This document shows, one piece after another, positions 7,687 through 15,745 of a stretch of 19,178 bases of DNA. The stretch comes from UBA4660 sp002405435. GTDB taxonomy: Bacteria; Bacteroidota; Bacteroidia; Flavobacteriales_D; Sanyastnellaceae. Both the position numbers and the translations under genes were made by a program. The notes under the pieces were generated by a model. It made no database searches. It saw only the letters and a list, made by a program, of their open reading frames with translations, and had not been told where the DNA came from. The stretch covers positions 1-19,178 of the forward strand of contig DAIOCL010000045.1 in the NCBI GenBank assembly GCA_036747335.1, in the 5' to 3' direction. Within the stretch, counting starts at the first letter, position 1, and each line of letters starts with the position of its first letter.

Positions 7687-8577
7687 ATGAACTATTCCGC
7701 TACCGCCCTCATCGTCTCAGCCGCCGTACTCGCCTTGTCTTCCTGTGACCCTGACAAAAACGAAGACACCGCCATCACCCCAAATCCGCGTCTCATCCTG
7801 CGCTTTGCATTCGATCCGACCCAGGAGCGCCTCGACAACCTGGGGAATCCGAGCACGGTACCTGACGGTCATGCTGCGCAGAGTCCTGCCTTCAGAGACA
7901 TCAGTGCGCACTATGTCGAACTGGCACCCACGGCCTTAACGTGGCTGGGCGACGGGGAAATTCTCTATGACGGTCCGGAAACGGATGCCGGAGGTGCCAC
8001 GGCCATTGATTTTTCTCAGAGCATTATTGTCGGTGAGGGGGAGAACTTCCTCTCCCTCGACCTTGACCAGATTCCACCGGGCAGCTATCCCTTTATCCGC
8101 GTATCGCTGGCCTACCAAAACTACGACATCAACTTCATTCAGTCTGGCCTGGACCTTACCGCAACGGTTGCCAGTTTTATCGGATACAACACCTACATCA
8201 CCACCCACCCTATCAACACCCAGGTACTCACCGTAAACGACGACAAGCTACAGGGCTATTGGGCTTTCGAAACCGATGTATTCGGCACACCCTACACCAC
8301 GTCCGGACAGGCCCCTGAAGGCGCCACAACCGTGCCCAATCCGCTCTGGAACACTTCGCCCATTCCTGCGGGAAGTTGCGTTGTCACCGGCGAATTTGCA
8401 GAGCCGCTCACCATTACCGGCAATGAAACCGGAGACATCATCATTACCTTATCCCTCTCAACCAACCAGAGTTTCGAGTGGATAGATACCAATCCCGACG
8501 GCAAGTATGAGCCTGCTGCAGGAGAAACGGTGGTAGACATGGGAGTGCGTGGACTTATTCCGGTTGTTTCAGAATAA
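7687..8577 (+). CDS. Uncharacterised lipoprotein, possibly MbnP-like
   Basis: Encodes 296 residues. An N-terminal lipoprotein signal (residues 1-20, ending LALSSC) predicts lipidation at Cys20 and anchoring to an envelope membrane. The remainder is predicted β-rich and contains LRFAFDPTQERLDNLGNPS, a HAAQ segment, IPPGSYPFIRVSLAYQNYDI, and a C-terminal TNPDGKYEPAAGETVVDMGVRGL stretch resembling an Asp-rich calcium-loop motif. The 'GSYxxxRVSLAY' arrangement faintly recalls MbnP-family β-sandwich proteins, but I cannot confirm that. The DUF4625-like lipoprotein gene follows immediately and overlaps or abuts this gene, so the two are probably cotranscribed. The function is unknown. Confidence 0.85.
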   Translation: MNYSATALIVSAAVLALSSCDPDKNEDTAITPNPRLILRFAFDPTQERLDNLGNPSTVPDGHAAQSPAFRDISAHYVELAPTALTWLGDGEILYDGPETDAGGATAIDFSQSIIVGEGENFLSLDLDQIPPGSYPFIRVSLAYQNYDINFIQSGLDLTATVASFIGYNTYITTHPINTQVLTVNDDKLQGYWAFETDVFGTPYTTSGQAPEGATTVPNPLWNTSPIPAGSCVVTGEFAEPLTITGNETGDIIITLSLSTNQSFEWIDTNPDGKYEPAAGETVVDMGVRGLIPVVSE

Positions 8578-9352
8578 TATACGGGTGCGCCATTGTCCTT
8601 TCGCCATGTTGCTGCTGGCGGGCCTCGCGGGATGCAGCAGACCGGACCAAAACCAGCCACCGGTGCTCGTGTATGCCTATATCAACGACAGCCCGGGACG
8701 CACGGTTGAAGCAGAGGTATCCGTTCCGCTTTCGGTAGCATTCAGTGCTTCTGACGACCAGGCACTCAGTCAGGTACATATTCAGATTCATGCGGCCGAC
8801 GACGGCCACCTTCATCCCGGACTCGCACGACCTGCCCGGGTGCACCCCAACACGGGTCTTTGGGATACTGTGGTCACCGCTGCACTCTCCGGGCAAACGG
8901 AAGACAAAATCATCTCTATTGATCTGCCCGGCCGCATTGGAGGGAACTGGCATGCCGGCATTACCCTGCTGGATGAGGGGGGCGCCGTTTCTTCCACGGC
9001 CTATTTTCTGCTCGACATCCACAACGCACAATTGCCGCAGTTCGATTTCTTCTTCACCGCTCCGCCAATGGGCAATCGGGGAACAATCACCGCGCCCGCA
9101 GGATCCATATTTGTACTCAACGGAAGCGTGCACGACAATGCCGGGCTTGAGCACGTACAAGGTTGTATTATACAAAACGGAGACACCCTCACGGCGCTGA
9201 CCGTTCAGGCCGGCGGACTTGCATCGCTGGACCTTTCCTCCATGGACTTTGAAACGCCTGTGGCAGCCGGAACCTATCAGCTACACTGGCTCGCCGCCGA
9301 CACCGACGGCAATGAAACCAGGCGGATTTTTCCCTTGATTGTCTTGCCCTGA
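8549..9352 (+). CDS. DUF4625-like lipoprotein with two β-sandwich domains
   Basis: Encodes 267 residues from the ATG at 8549, which overlaps the previous gene by 29 bp. A GTG at 8585 and an ATG at 8606 are in-frame alternatives; GTG 8585 would give a compact MRHCPFAMLLLAGLAGC signal starting 7 nt after the upstream stop. The lipobox is LAGC, with Cys29 counted from the longest start. Residues ~37-150 look like a DUF4625-type Ig-like domain: PPVLVYAYIN, then ASDDQALSQVHIQIHAADDGH with clustered His, then GNWHAGITLLDEGGAVS. Residues ~158-267 repeat the same plan (APAGSIFVLNGSVHDNAGLEHVQ, then GTYQLHWLAADTDGNETR). The protein is presumably envelope-anchored. The His/Asp-rich first domain would be compatible with metal contact, which is inference only. 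It ends 9 bp from the convergent protease gene. Confidence 0.82.
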   Translation: MDLFRLFQNNIRVRHCPFAMLLLAGLAGCSRPDQNQPPVLVYAYINDSPGRTVEAEVSVPLSVAFSASDDQALSQVHIQIHAADDGHLHPGLARPARVHPNTGLWDTVVTAALSGQTEDKIISIDLPGRIGGNWHAGITLLDEGGAVSSTAYFLLDIHNAQLPQFDFFFTAPPMGNRGTITAPAGSIFVLNGSVHDNAGLEHVQGCIIQNGDTLTALTVQAGGLASLDLSSMDFETPVAAGTYQLHWLAADTDGNETRRIFPLIVLP

Positions 9353-9361
9353 TAACGTGGG

Positions 9362-10960
9362 TCAGCGGGCGCTCAACTCCTGGGCACGTTTTACGGCCTC
9401 GTAAAGGTTGACTACACCCCCTGAATGGCTCAGCTTGCTGAAAGTAACCCTAACGGGTTTGGCTTTGGGATCGCCCCCTGCCATCGTACCGGGCAGTGTG
9501 GTCTTGGTTTTGCCATACTTCACCGAACTTTCCATCAGGATCTGCTTTACTTCAGCCGCTGTAAGGGCTGGAAAGTAGCTCATCAGCACGGCAGCCATGC
9601 CAGACACCACAGGAGCGGCCATGCTGGTGCCATTCTGTTTCACATATTTTCCATCCGGGTAGGTGCTGTAAATATTCACACCCGGCGCAAATACATCCAC
9701 CGACTTTTTTCCGTAGTTGGTAAAAGGCGCCGCGAGATCGCCCACAGAGGAGCCACTCGCGCCGATTTCCATCCAGGTGCTGACCGCACGCTTACCATCA
9801 ATCTTGTCTGTCGGAAAGTTGCGGCTCTTGTCTGTGTTGCGGCTGTCGTTGCCGGCAGCATGAACCATCAGCACACCCTTCGACTCGGCGTATTTGACAG
9901 CTGCATCCACGGCAGCCTTATCGGGAGAATAACTTTTACCAAAACTCATATTGATTACCCGGGCACCATTGTCCGTAGCATAGCGGATAGCGTTGGCTAC
10001 ATCCTTATCGCGCTCGTCTCCGTTGGGCACGCAGCGTATAATCATGAGTTTCACCTCGCGTGCAATGCCATCAATGCCTTCATTGCCTGTAACGGCACCG
10101 ATGATGCCGGCTACGTGCGTTCCGTGCCCGGCATGGGGGCCATCCACATAGTTATTGCCGTAATAGCGCTCGTTCACATCGCCATAATTGTCTCCCACCA
10201 GGTGACGGGGGTCAAAGTCGAGGTTGTAGCTATAGTTAAACTGGCTCATGATGTGCTCTTCCCAGTCTTTGAACTGGCTGGCGAGATCCTCTGAGATACT
10301 GGCAATCATAAAATCCTTCACGGCCTTGGTATATTCATCTGACGGCTCATAGGCCTGCACTTCAGCCAGGGTGTAATCGTCTTTACCCAGCACCTGACGC
10401 ATGGTGCTTTCGGCCATCTTCTGAAACTGGATCACGTTGTCAAATTGCGCCTTTTCTTCCTTGGCCTGGTCGAGGCGCATGGTGTATTCTTTCTGCATCT
10501 GTTCGTAGCGCGCGAAATCGCTCCACCTGTCTTTGGGCAACTGAGCCTTCTGCTTACCGTTAAACTCAGTGTGCAACCCTTTGTATATCCGCGTAAACTC
10601 AAGGTTATCGTATTCCACATTTCCTTTCACACCGCCGATAAAACTCCAGCCATGCACATCATCGATGTACCCATTCTGGTCGTCATCGGCGCCGTTACCG
10701 GGCACCTCATCGGTATTGACCCAGATATTGGCCTTCAGGTCGGGGTGGAAGGTCTCGGTGCCCGAATCAATTACCGCAACGACCACAGGAGTGGCAGGCT
10801 TGCCTTTCAGCAATTCGTTGTAGGCGCGGTAGCAGGAGATCCCTGACGCATCAGGGGTGGCTTCGCCCAGGTACCACTGCTCGGCTACCTGTGCCGAGGC
10901 TGAGAATGAAATAAGGACGAACAAAAAAACAAGAACACGTTTGTTTTGAAGTGAGATCAT
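9362..10960 (-). CDS. Secreted subtilisin-family (S8) serine peptidase
   Basis: Encodes 532 residues from the ATG at 10960, which opens directly with a signal peptide (MISLQNKRVLVFLFVLISFSASAQ). An in-frame ATG at 10999 would add 13 residues. The catalytic triad is visible: Asp65 in VAVIDSGTE, His279 in GHGTHVAGI, and Ser446 in NGTSMAAPVVSG. The oxyanion Asn371 lies in HAAGNDS. The Asp-His distance is ~214 residues against ~32 in subtilisin BPN'. The extra segment (~112-257) is charged and helix-like (RYEQMQKEYTMRLDQAKEEK, then YTLAEVQAYEPSDEYTKAV), as in a group of Bacteroidota S8 peptidases. There is no T9SS tail, so the product is probably periplasmic or outer-membrane associated. The gene diverges from recA. 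The best upstream match to a -7 element is TAATTTTA, one mismatch, ending 4 nt before the ATG. Confidence 0.93.
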   Translation of the reverse strand: MISLQNKRVLVFLFVLISFSASAQVAEQWYLGEATPDASGISCYRAYNELLKGKPATPVVVAVIDSGTETFHPDLKANIWVNTDEVPGNGADDDQNGYIDDVHGWSFIGGVKGNVEYDNLEFTRIYKGLHTEFNGKQKAQLPKDRWSDFARYEQMQKEYTMRLDQAKEEKAQFDNVIQFQKMAESTMRQVLGKDDYTLAEVQAYEPSDEYTKAVKDFMIASISEDLASQFKDWEEHIMSQFNYSYNLDFDPRHLVGDNYGDVNERYYGNNYVDGPHAGHGTHVAGIIGAVTGNEGIDGIAREVKLMIIRCVPNGDERDKDVANAIRYATDNGARVINMSFGKSYSPDKAAVDAAVKYAESKGVLMVHAAGNDSRNTDKSRNFPTDKIDGKRAVSTWMEIGASGSSVGDLAAPFTNYGKKSVDVFAPGVNIYSTYPDGKYVKQNGTSMAAPVVSGMAAVLMSYFPALTAAEVKQILMESSVKYGKTKTTLPGTMAGGDPKAKPVRVTFSKLSHSGGVVNLYEAVKRAQELSAR

Positions 10961-11070
10961 AGGGGTAAAATTACAGTACAGTGCGGACAAAAAAATCAAC
11001 TTTCTCAGGCAAAGAGCCCGCTAACCGGGCCCTCACCAGAGTTGGAATAAATCTTCAACTTTTTATCCAC

Positions 11071-11089
11071 ATTGTAAATAGGTTACAAT
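11071..11089. promoter_or_regulatory. Inverted repeat in the recA/protease intergenic region (candidate operator)
   Basis: ATTGTAA-ATAGG-TTACAAT is a perfect 7-bp-arm dyad with a 5-nt centre, 52 bp upstream of the recA ATG. A -7-like ATACTTTG follows at 11099-11106, so a repressor bound here would sit over the -33 zone. The LexA-type role is inferred from its position before recA; I know no validated Bacteroidota SOS box with this sequence. Confidence 0.4.
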
Positions 11090-11140
11090 TTCCATGCAAT
11101 ACTTTGCACCGTCTTTTAAAAAACGTAAAAATACAAAGCG

Positions 11141-12166
11141 ATGAGCACAGCAGTCAAAGAGTCAAAAGAAGTAAACAAAGAGAAGATGAAGGCCCTCCAG
11201 CTGGCGATGGACAAACTGGAGAAGACCTACGGCCGTGGTGCCGTGATGAAACTCGGGGATGAGGCGTTGGAAAAGATGGAAGTTATTCCGTCTGGCTCAA
11301 TCAGTCTTGACGCCGCACTGGGTGTAGGCGGTTATCCGAAGGGACGTATAATTGAAATATACGGGCCGGAATCTTCCGGTAAAACTACCCTCGCCATCCA
11401 CGCGGTGGCTGAGGCCCAGAAGGCGGGCGGCATTTGTGCCATCATTGATGCCGAGCATGCCTTCGATAAATTCTATGCCGAAAACCTGGGGGTTGATACC
11501 GAAAATCTGCTGATTTCGCAGCCGGATCACGGTGAACAAGGCCTGGAAATTGCCGACAACCTCATTCGTTCGGGCGCGATTGACCTCATTGTCATCGACA
11601 GTGTGGCCGCTCTTACCCCTCGGGCAGAGATTGAAGGTGAAATGACCGATTCGCAGATGGGACTGCAGGCCAGACTCATGTCGAAAGCCCTGCGCAAACT
11701 GACCGGCACCATTTCGAAAACCGGTTGCTGCTGCATCTTCATCAACCAGCTCCGCGAAAAGATCGGTGTGATGTTCGGCAACCCGGAAACAACTACCGGT
11801 GGTAATGCGCTTAAATTCTACGCTTCCATCCGCCTCGACATCCGCCGCACGCAGCAGCTGAAAGACGGCGAAGCGGCCGTGGGCAATCACGTAAAAGTGA
11901 AAGTGGTCAAAAACAAAGTGGCACCGCCCTTCCGCACGGCTGAATTTGACATCATGTATGGCGAGGGTATCTCCCGCGTGGGAGAACTAATCGACATCGG
12001 TGTAGACAAAAACATCATCAAAAAGAGCGGTTCTTGGTTCAGCTATGGTGATACCAAACTTGGCCAGGGCCGCGAAGCGGTTAAACAACTGCTAGAAGAC
12101 AACCCCGAACTTCAGCAGGAAATTGAATCGCGCATCAAAGCGGAACTCGAAAAAGTCGCCGGCTAA
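11141..12166 (+). CDS. recA: Recombinase RecA
   Basis: RecA polymerises on single-stranded DNA, catalyses homologous strand exchange with ATP, and stimulates cleavage of LexA-type repressors where these exist. The 341-residue product has the N-terminal helix with KALQLAMDKLEKTYGRGAVM, Walker A GPESSGKTT (75-83), Walker B LIVIDSVAAL (150-159), and the catalytic and L2 region FGNPETTTGGNALKFYAS (213-230). The SKTGCCCIFINQLREKIGVMFG stretch is typical of Bacteroidota RecA. The C-terminus ends EIESRIKAELEKVAG, without the long acidic tail of E. coli RecA. The start has an A-rich upstream (ACAAAGCG-ATG) rather than a Shine-Dalgarno. The gene is monocistronic judging from the terminator right behind it, and a palindrome lies in its promoter region. 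Confidence 0.99.
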   Translation: MSTAVKESKEVNKEKMKALQLAMDKLEKTYGRGAVMKLGDEALEKMEVIPSGSISLDAALGVGGYPKGRIIEIYGPESSGKTTLAIHAVAEAQKAGGICAIIDAEHAFDKFYAENLGVDTENLLISQPDHGEQGLEIADNLIRSGAIDLIVIDSVAALTPRAEIEGEMTDSQMGLQARLMSKALRKLTGTISKTGCCCIFINQLREKIGVMFGNPETTTGGNALKFYASIRLDIRRTQQLKDGEAAVGNHVKVKVVKNKVAPPFRTAEFDIMYGEGISRVGELIDIGVDKNIIKKSGSWFSYGDTKLGQGREAVKQLLEDNPELQQEIESRIKAELEKVAG

Positions 12167-12185
12167 CCGGCGCTGACACTATGCT

Positions 12186-12220
12186 GGAAAAACCGCGTCC
12201 TTGCGCGGTTTTTCCTTTTT
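12186..12220 (+). terminator. Intrinsic terminator of recA
   Basis: A perfect 12-bp stem, GGAAAAACCGCG (12186-12197) with CGCGGTTTTTCC (12204-12215), has a 6-nt loop and is followed by TTTTT at 12216-12220. It starts 19 nt after the recA stop. Confidence 0.92.
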
Positions 12221-12291
12221 CCTCCGTACCAATGGAAAAATATACGCATTAAATGCAGCGGACGCCCTGCATCCCTCGCCAATTTTGTCGC

Positions 12292-13332
12292 ATGAGAATT
12301 CAGCATTCCCTGTTACTGGCAGCGCTGCCCATCTTGCTGGCCACCAACTGCAAGCCAAGGCCGGCGGAACAGGCAGGAACCGAAACCCACTCAGCGCCCC
12401 AGGATAATACCGATGCCGCACTGAAAGCCCTGAATGCCGCCATCGTGGCAGACCCGGGAAATGCATCAAACTATCTCGCCAGGGCCCGCTATTTCGGAGC
12501 AAAAAGAGACTTCACCCACGCACTTGAAGATGTGGGCAGGGCCCTCGAAACCGACAGCACCCGCACCGACGCACACCTGTTCAGGGGCGAATTATACTGG
12601 GAAATGCAGGAGATCAAGAAGGCCTATGATGCCTACGCCGACTGTATCCGTTTTGACCCGCTGTCACAAGACTGCCTGCTGAAAAAAGCCGCCATCGACA
12701 TTGTACTCAACCAGTATGAAACGGCGCTCGGCCACATCAACTCAGTCTTGCGCCAGGACGAACAGGTGCCGGAGGCCTATTACCTGAAAGCCCGGTTATA
12801 CAAATCAGCAGGAGACACCACCCTGGCGGCGTCCTCTTATATGACAGCACTTGAACTGGATCCTGAATACTACGACGCTTATGTAGAGGTTGGATTGCTT
12901 TACGCCGCTCAGCGGAGTGACCTGGCCATCGAGTACTACAATACCGCGCTGGAAATCAGACCGCGCAGTGTGGAAGCCTGGTACAACAAAGCCATGTACC
13001 TGCAGGAAAACGCCCGAAACAAACCCGAGAGACTCGACGAGGCAAACACCTGCTATGAACGCATCGAATCCATTGATCCGAATAACGCACTGGCCAATTT
13101 CAACAAGGGCTACATCGCGCTTGAGTACCGGCAAGATTACACCGCAGGCATCAGGGAATTTTCGACAGCCATCGCCAAACTTCCTCAGTACTATCAGGCT
13201 TTTTACAACAGGGGGCTGTGTTATGAAAGTACGGGCGACCGCACCAGGGCTGCTGCCGATTATCGGAAAGCCCTCAACCAGTTTCCCGCCAACACGGAAG
13301 CCGCCATCGCGCTTGAACGGGTGCTGGAGTAA
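12292..13332 (+). CDS. TPR-repeat lipoprotein
   Basis: Encodes 346 residues from the ATG at 12292, chosen because it opens with MRIQHSLLLAALPILLATNC, a lipoprotein-like signal with Cys at 20. The -1 residue is Asn, so the lipobox is not canonical. An in-frame ATG at 12253 would add 13 residues. From about residue 40 to the end the protein consists of roughly eight tetratricopeptide repeats with the W/Y-G/A-F/Y-A-P pattern, for example SNYLARARYFGAKRDFTHALEDVGRALETD, AYYLKARLYKSAGDTTLAASSYMTALELDP and AFYNRGLCYESTGDRTRAAADYRKALNQFP. TPR solenoids bind partner proteins; the partner is not indicated. A CAATTTTG element (one mismatch to TAnnTTTG) ends 4 nt before the ATG. The gene converges on the NHLRC2-like gene with only 27 bp between stops and no clear terminator. 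Confidence 0.9.
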   Translation: MRIQHSLLLAALPILLATNCKPRPAEQAGTETHSAPQDNTDAALKALNAAIVADPGNASNYLARARYFGAKRDFTHALEDVGRALETDSTRTDAHLFRGELYWEMQEIKKAYDAYADCIRFDPLSQDCLLKKAAIDIVLNQYETALGHINSVLRQDEQVPEAYYLKARLYKSAGDTTLAASSYMTALELDPEYYDAYVEVGLLYAAQRSDLAIEYYNTALEIRPRSVEAWYNKAMYLQENARNKPERLDEANTCYERIESIDPNNALANFNKGYIALEYRQDYTAGIREFSTAIAKLPQYYQAFYNRGLCYESTGDRTRAAADYRKALNQFPANTEAAIALERVLE

Positions 13333-13359
13333 TGCGGGTCACCTGCACGCCTGCGGCCA

Positions 13360-15261
13360 TCAGCGCCAGCCGATCTCCGGCACAAAACGCAGGGTGTGCG
13401 AAGCGTCTTTTCCGCCTGTCTCCATGGTAAATGTGAGAAAGATGGTCTTCAGAAAAAGCTGCGAAGGCCGATCTTCAGGAGAGACGGTGAGGTAAAATTC
13501 CAGTTGAAACTGTCCGGGTAATTTATCGGGCTCCACTTCCAACTCCATCACTCCGTCTGCAGGCCTGAAGGCGGTAATCTTTACGCCCTCGGTCCCGTCG
13601 GCATGCAGTTCGTTTTTGCCCGAGGGCACCACGAGATAACCCGGTGTTTCGAAGGTCACATAGAGGCGGTTGGTGCCTTCAGCCGCTTGAAAAGGTTCGA
13701 GGGTAACGCGCTGCCCCGAACTGGGCGCATCAGACAGCCGCGTCAGCGGTTCATAGTTCCTCAGGTAATAGGCATTCATCTTTTTCTTACCCGGCTTCAT
13801 CCAATGCAGCTGGTGGTTGTAGGTATCCGCCATCCACAGCCGGCCGCCGCCAGCGCTCAGGTCCATCGGGCGGTTGTACTGACACACCTTGTGTTTGCCC
13901 GTCCGGAAACCCTGTCCATTAAAGCCCGACAATGCCTTGCAGACACCATCACCGGCACAGACATAGAGTCCGTGCGCATCGCGGTCGGTCACATAGAGGC
14001 GGCCTTCGAAGCGGCTCAGGGCACTCACCACAGGAGCCTTGCCCCCCTCTGTCTGAAAATTGATTTCCTTCTGTCCGCCGTGAATAAATACCTCGAAGAC
14101 CTGTCCGTTGCTGCACACCACCGCCATGGAAGTATCGGTGTATATGCAGAGGTTGGTGGGCACGACGCTCACCAGCGAGTCTGGGCGGCTGGGACTGATC
14201 TGACTGATGCGGCGAAGGTCCTCTGAATGGAGGTCAAATTCGTATACCCCCATATCCCAAGCCGAAACAAAATACAGGGCCTTATTGCCGGCCACCACAT
14301 CGACAGGCAGGCCGATATTGAGCCGGCCGGCGGGCTGTGTTCCCCGAAACTTGCCCGGTTCCTTTCCTCCAATCACGGTACTCACCTGCTGGTCTTGCAA
14401 CCCTGCGGCGCAGATCCGGTGGTTGTAGGTATCGGCGATATAAAGGGTCTGTGTGGCGCCGTGGTAGGAAACTCCACCCGGAAAATAAAAGCGCGCTTCC
14501 GGGAAGCGGCCGTCGCGGTTTCCCTTTCCCGAGGTGCCCACAACCGTATTCACCTCTCCGTCAGGTTCGGCGAGTACCACTCGGTGGTGAAGCCCGTCGG
14601 AAATCCATGTGCCTGTGCCATCCGGCATAGCTTCTATGAAAGCGGGATAAGCATAAAGAGGGTCTGCACGCGTCAGCAGCAGGTCATCACTGGACCACCG
14701 CGACAATGAGAACTTGCGCTTGCCTACCCTGCCCTCAACCAGGTCTTTCAGGTGTGCCATCCGCACCGCTGGCAGTTCGTAAACCGTAGCCGCCTGAAAA
14801 TCTGTTATACCGGCGTTTTCCTGCACGCACACGCGCGGCAGCGACTCGACCCCCGAAGACTTGAATGTGCGGAAGTCCTGCACCACCACCACCGGCTCGT
14901 AGATACCGTACAGATGCAATTGCTCTTTGAGCACGTCGGGGTCAAAGCCCGGCCCCTTGCGCCAAACCACTACCAGCTGGGTAGCCGCCTGCATGCGGCA
15001 CTGCTCTTGCAACGCGAGGGTATTGGCCATACCAGCCAGACAATGGTCTGTTGTGAAACTGAGCAACAAGGCCTTCTCCTGCAGCTGCTCCATGGTAATG
15101 GGCGCCTGCACATTGTACCATGCCGCCGAAGCCGGAAACTGGTCCTTTTCCGTTGCGTCCGCCTGGGCCGTGGCATAAGGCTGGCCGCACATCACGGCAG
15201 ATGTGAGGGCCGCCACACAGGCGAGGGCGATCCGGAGGCCTTTCAGTTCCATCAGGTACAA
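13360..15261 (-). CDS. Secreted NHLRC2-like protein: thioredoxin-like fold plus NHL β-propeller
   Basis: Encodes 633 residues. The N-terminus (MELKGLRIALACVAALTSAVMCGQ from Met4) is a likely signal peptide, so the start may be 15252 rather than 15261. Residues ~50-185 look like a thioredoxin-like domain, but the place where WCxxC belongs reads SFTTDHCLAGM, with a single Cys, so redox catalysis is doubtful. Residues ~195-500 carry NHL-type propeller repeats (AFIEAMPDGTGTWISDGLHHRVVLAEPDGEV, then TLYIADTYNHRI, then RLWMADTYNHQLHWM). Residues ~520-633 form a β-rich C-terminal part (NRLYVTFETPGYLVVPSGKNELHADG). The order thioredoxin, NHL propeller, β-domain is that of NHLRC2. The substrate or partner is unknown. 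The start codon lies immediately after the rplT terminator (see findings). Confidence 0.85.
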   Translation of the reverse strand: MYLMELKGLRIALACVAALTSAVMCGQPYATAQADATEKDQFPASAAWYNVQAPITMEQLQEKALLLSFTTDHCLAGMANTLALQEQCRMQAATQLVVVWRKGPGFDPDVLKEQLHLYGIYEPVVVVQDFRTFKSSGVESLPRVCVQENAGITDFQAATVYELPAVRMAHLKDLVEGRVGKRKFSLSRWSSDDLLLTRADPLYAYPAFIEAMPDGTGTWISDGLHHRVVLAEPDGEVNTVVGTSGKGNRDGRFPEARFYFPGGVSYHGATQTLYIADTYNHRICAAGLQDQQVSTVIGGKEPGKFRGTQPAGRLNIGLPVDVVAGNKALYFVSAWDMGVYEFDLHSEDLRRISQISPSRPDSLVSVVPTNLCIYTDTSMAVVCSNGQVFEVFIHGGQKEINFQTEGGKAPVVSALSRFEGRLYVTDRDAHGLYVCAGDGVCKALSGFNGQGFRTGKHKVCQYNRPMDLSAGGGRLWMADTYNHQLHWMKPGKKKMNAYYLRNYEPLTRLSDAPSSGQRVTLEPFQAAEGTNRLYVTFETPGYLVVPSGKNELHADGTEGVKITAFRPADGVMELEVEPDKLPGQFQLEFYLTVSPEDRPSQLFLKTIFLTFTMETGGKDASHTLRFVPEIGWR

Positions 15262-15264
15262 ATT

Positions 15265-15294
15265 AAAAAGGGAACCCGGTTGCAGGTTCCCTTT
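15265..15294 (-). terminator. Intrinsic terminator of the thrS-infC-rpmI-rplT operon
   Basis: Reading the minus strand, AAAGGGAACC (15294-15285) pairs perfectly with GGTTCCCTTT (15276-15267) around an 8-nt loop. The T-run spans 15269-15265. It begins 17 nt past the rplT stop. Confidence 0.9.
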
Positions 15295-15311
15295 GACAAA
15301 AGATTATTTCA

Positions 15312-15656
15312 TTACTTCAGTTTGTCAACCACGGCCTTGAACGCATCGCTGTGGTTCATGGCGAGGTCGGCCAGCACCTTGCGGTTGAGCTCAATACCAC
15401 TCTTGTGGAGTTTGCCCATCATTTCGCTGTAGGACATTCCGTGCTGGCGGGCACCCGCGTTAATACGCTGAATCCACAGCGCGCGAAAACTGCGCTTGCG
15501 GAGCTTGCGTCCTACGTAGGCGTAGGTAAGCGCTTTCTCCACAGAATTTTTGGCAACGGTGTACACGTTCTTGCGTGAACCGAAATAGCCTTTGGCCAGG
15601 TTCAGGATTTTTTTCCTGCGGGCCTTTGCTGCTACCGAATTTTTACTTCTTGGCAT
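15312..15656 (-). CDS. rplT: 50S ribosomal protein L20
   Basis: The 114-residue product is the usual length and has the L20 pattern MPRSKNSVAAKARRKKILNLAKGYFGSRKN...YAYVGRKLRKRSFRALWIQRINAGARQHGMSYSEMMGKL. L20 binds 23S rRNA early in large-subunit assembly. In several bacteria it also represses its own operon by binding mRNA, but no L20-type leader is evident here. The gap to rpmI is 89 bp and holds only a weak stem (TCTG-CAAG-CAGA). A strong terminator follows. Confidence 0.98.
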   Translation of the reverse strand: MPRSKNSVAAKARRKKILNLAKGYFGSRKNVYTVAKNSVEKALTYAYVGRKLRKRSFRALWIQRINAGARQHGMSYSEMMGKLHKSGIELNRKVLADLAMNHSDAFKAVVDKLK

Positions 15657-15745
15657 GTTGTGTTTTGTTTTTTGGCGATGGTGAGAAACCTCTCGGAATC
15701 TGCTTGCAGACCATGTACCGGGTTAAACGTTACCGTGCTCCTTTT

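Noticed and set aside
11016..11030. GCCCG/CGGGC stem-loop upstream of recA
   Set aside because: Only 5 bp, no T-run, and such stems are common by chance at this GC content.
15657..15745. L20-binding autoregulatory leader between rpmI and rplT
   Set aside because: Only a weak 4-bp stem is visible; nothing resembles the known L20 mRNA-binding structures.
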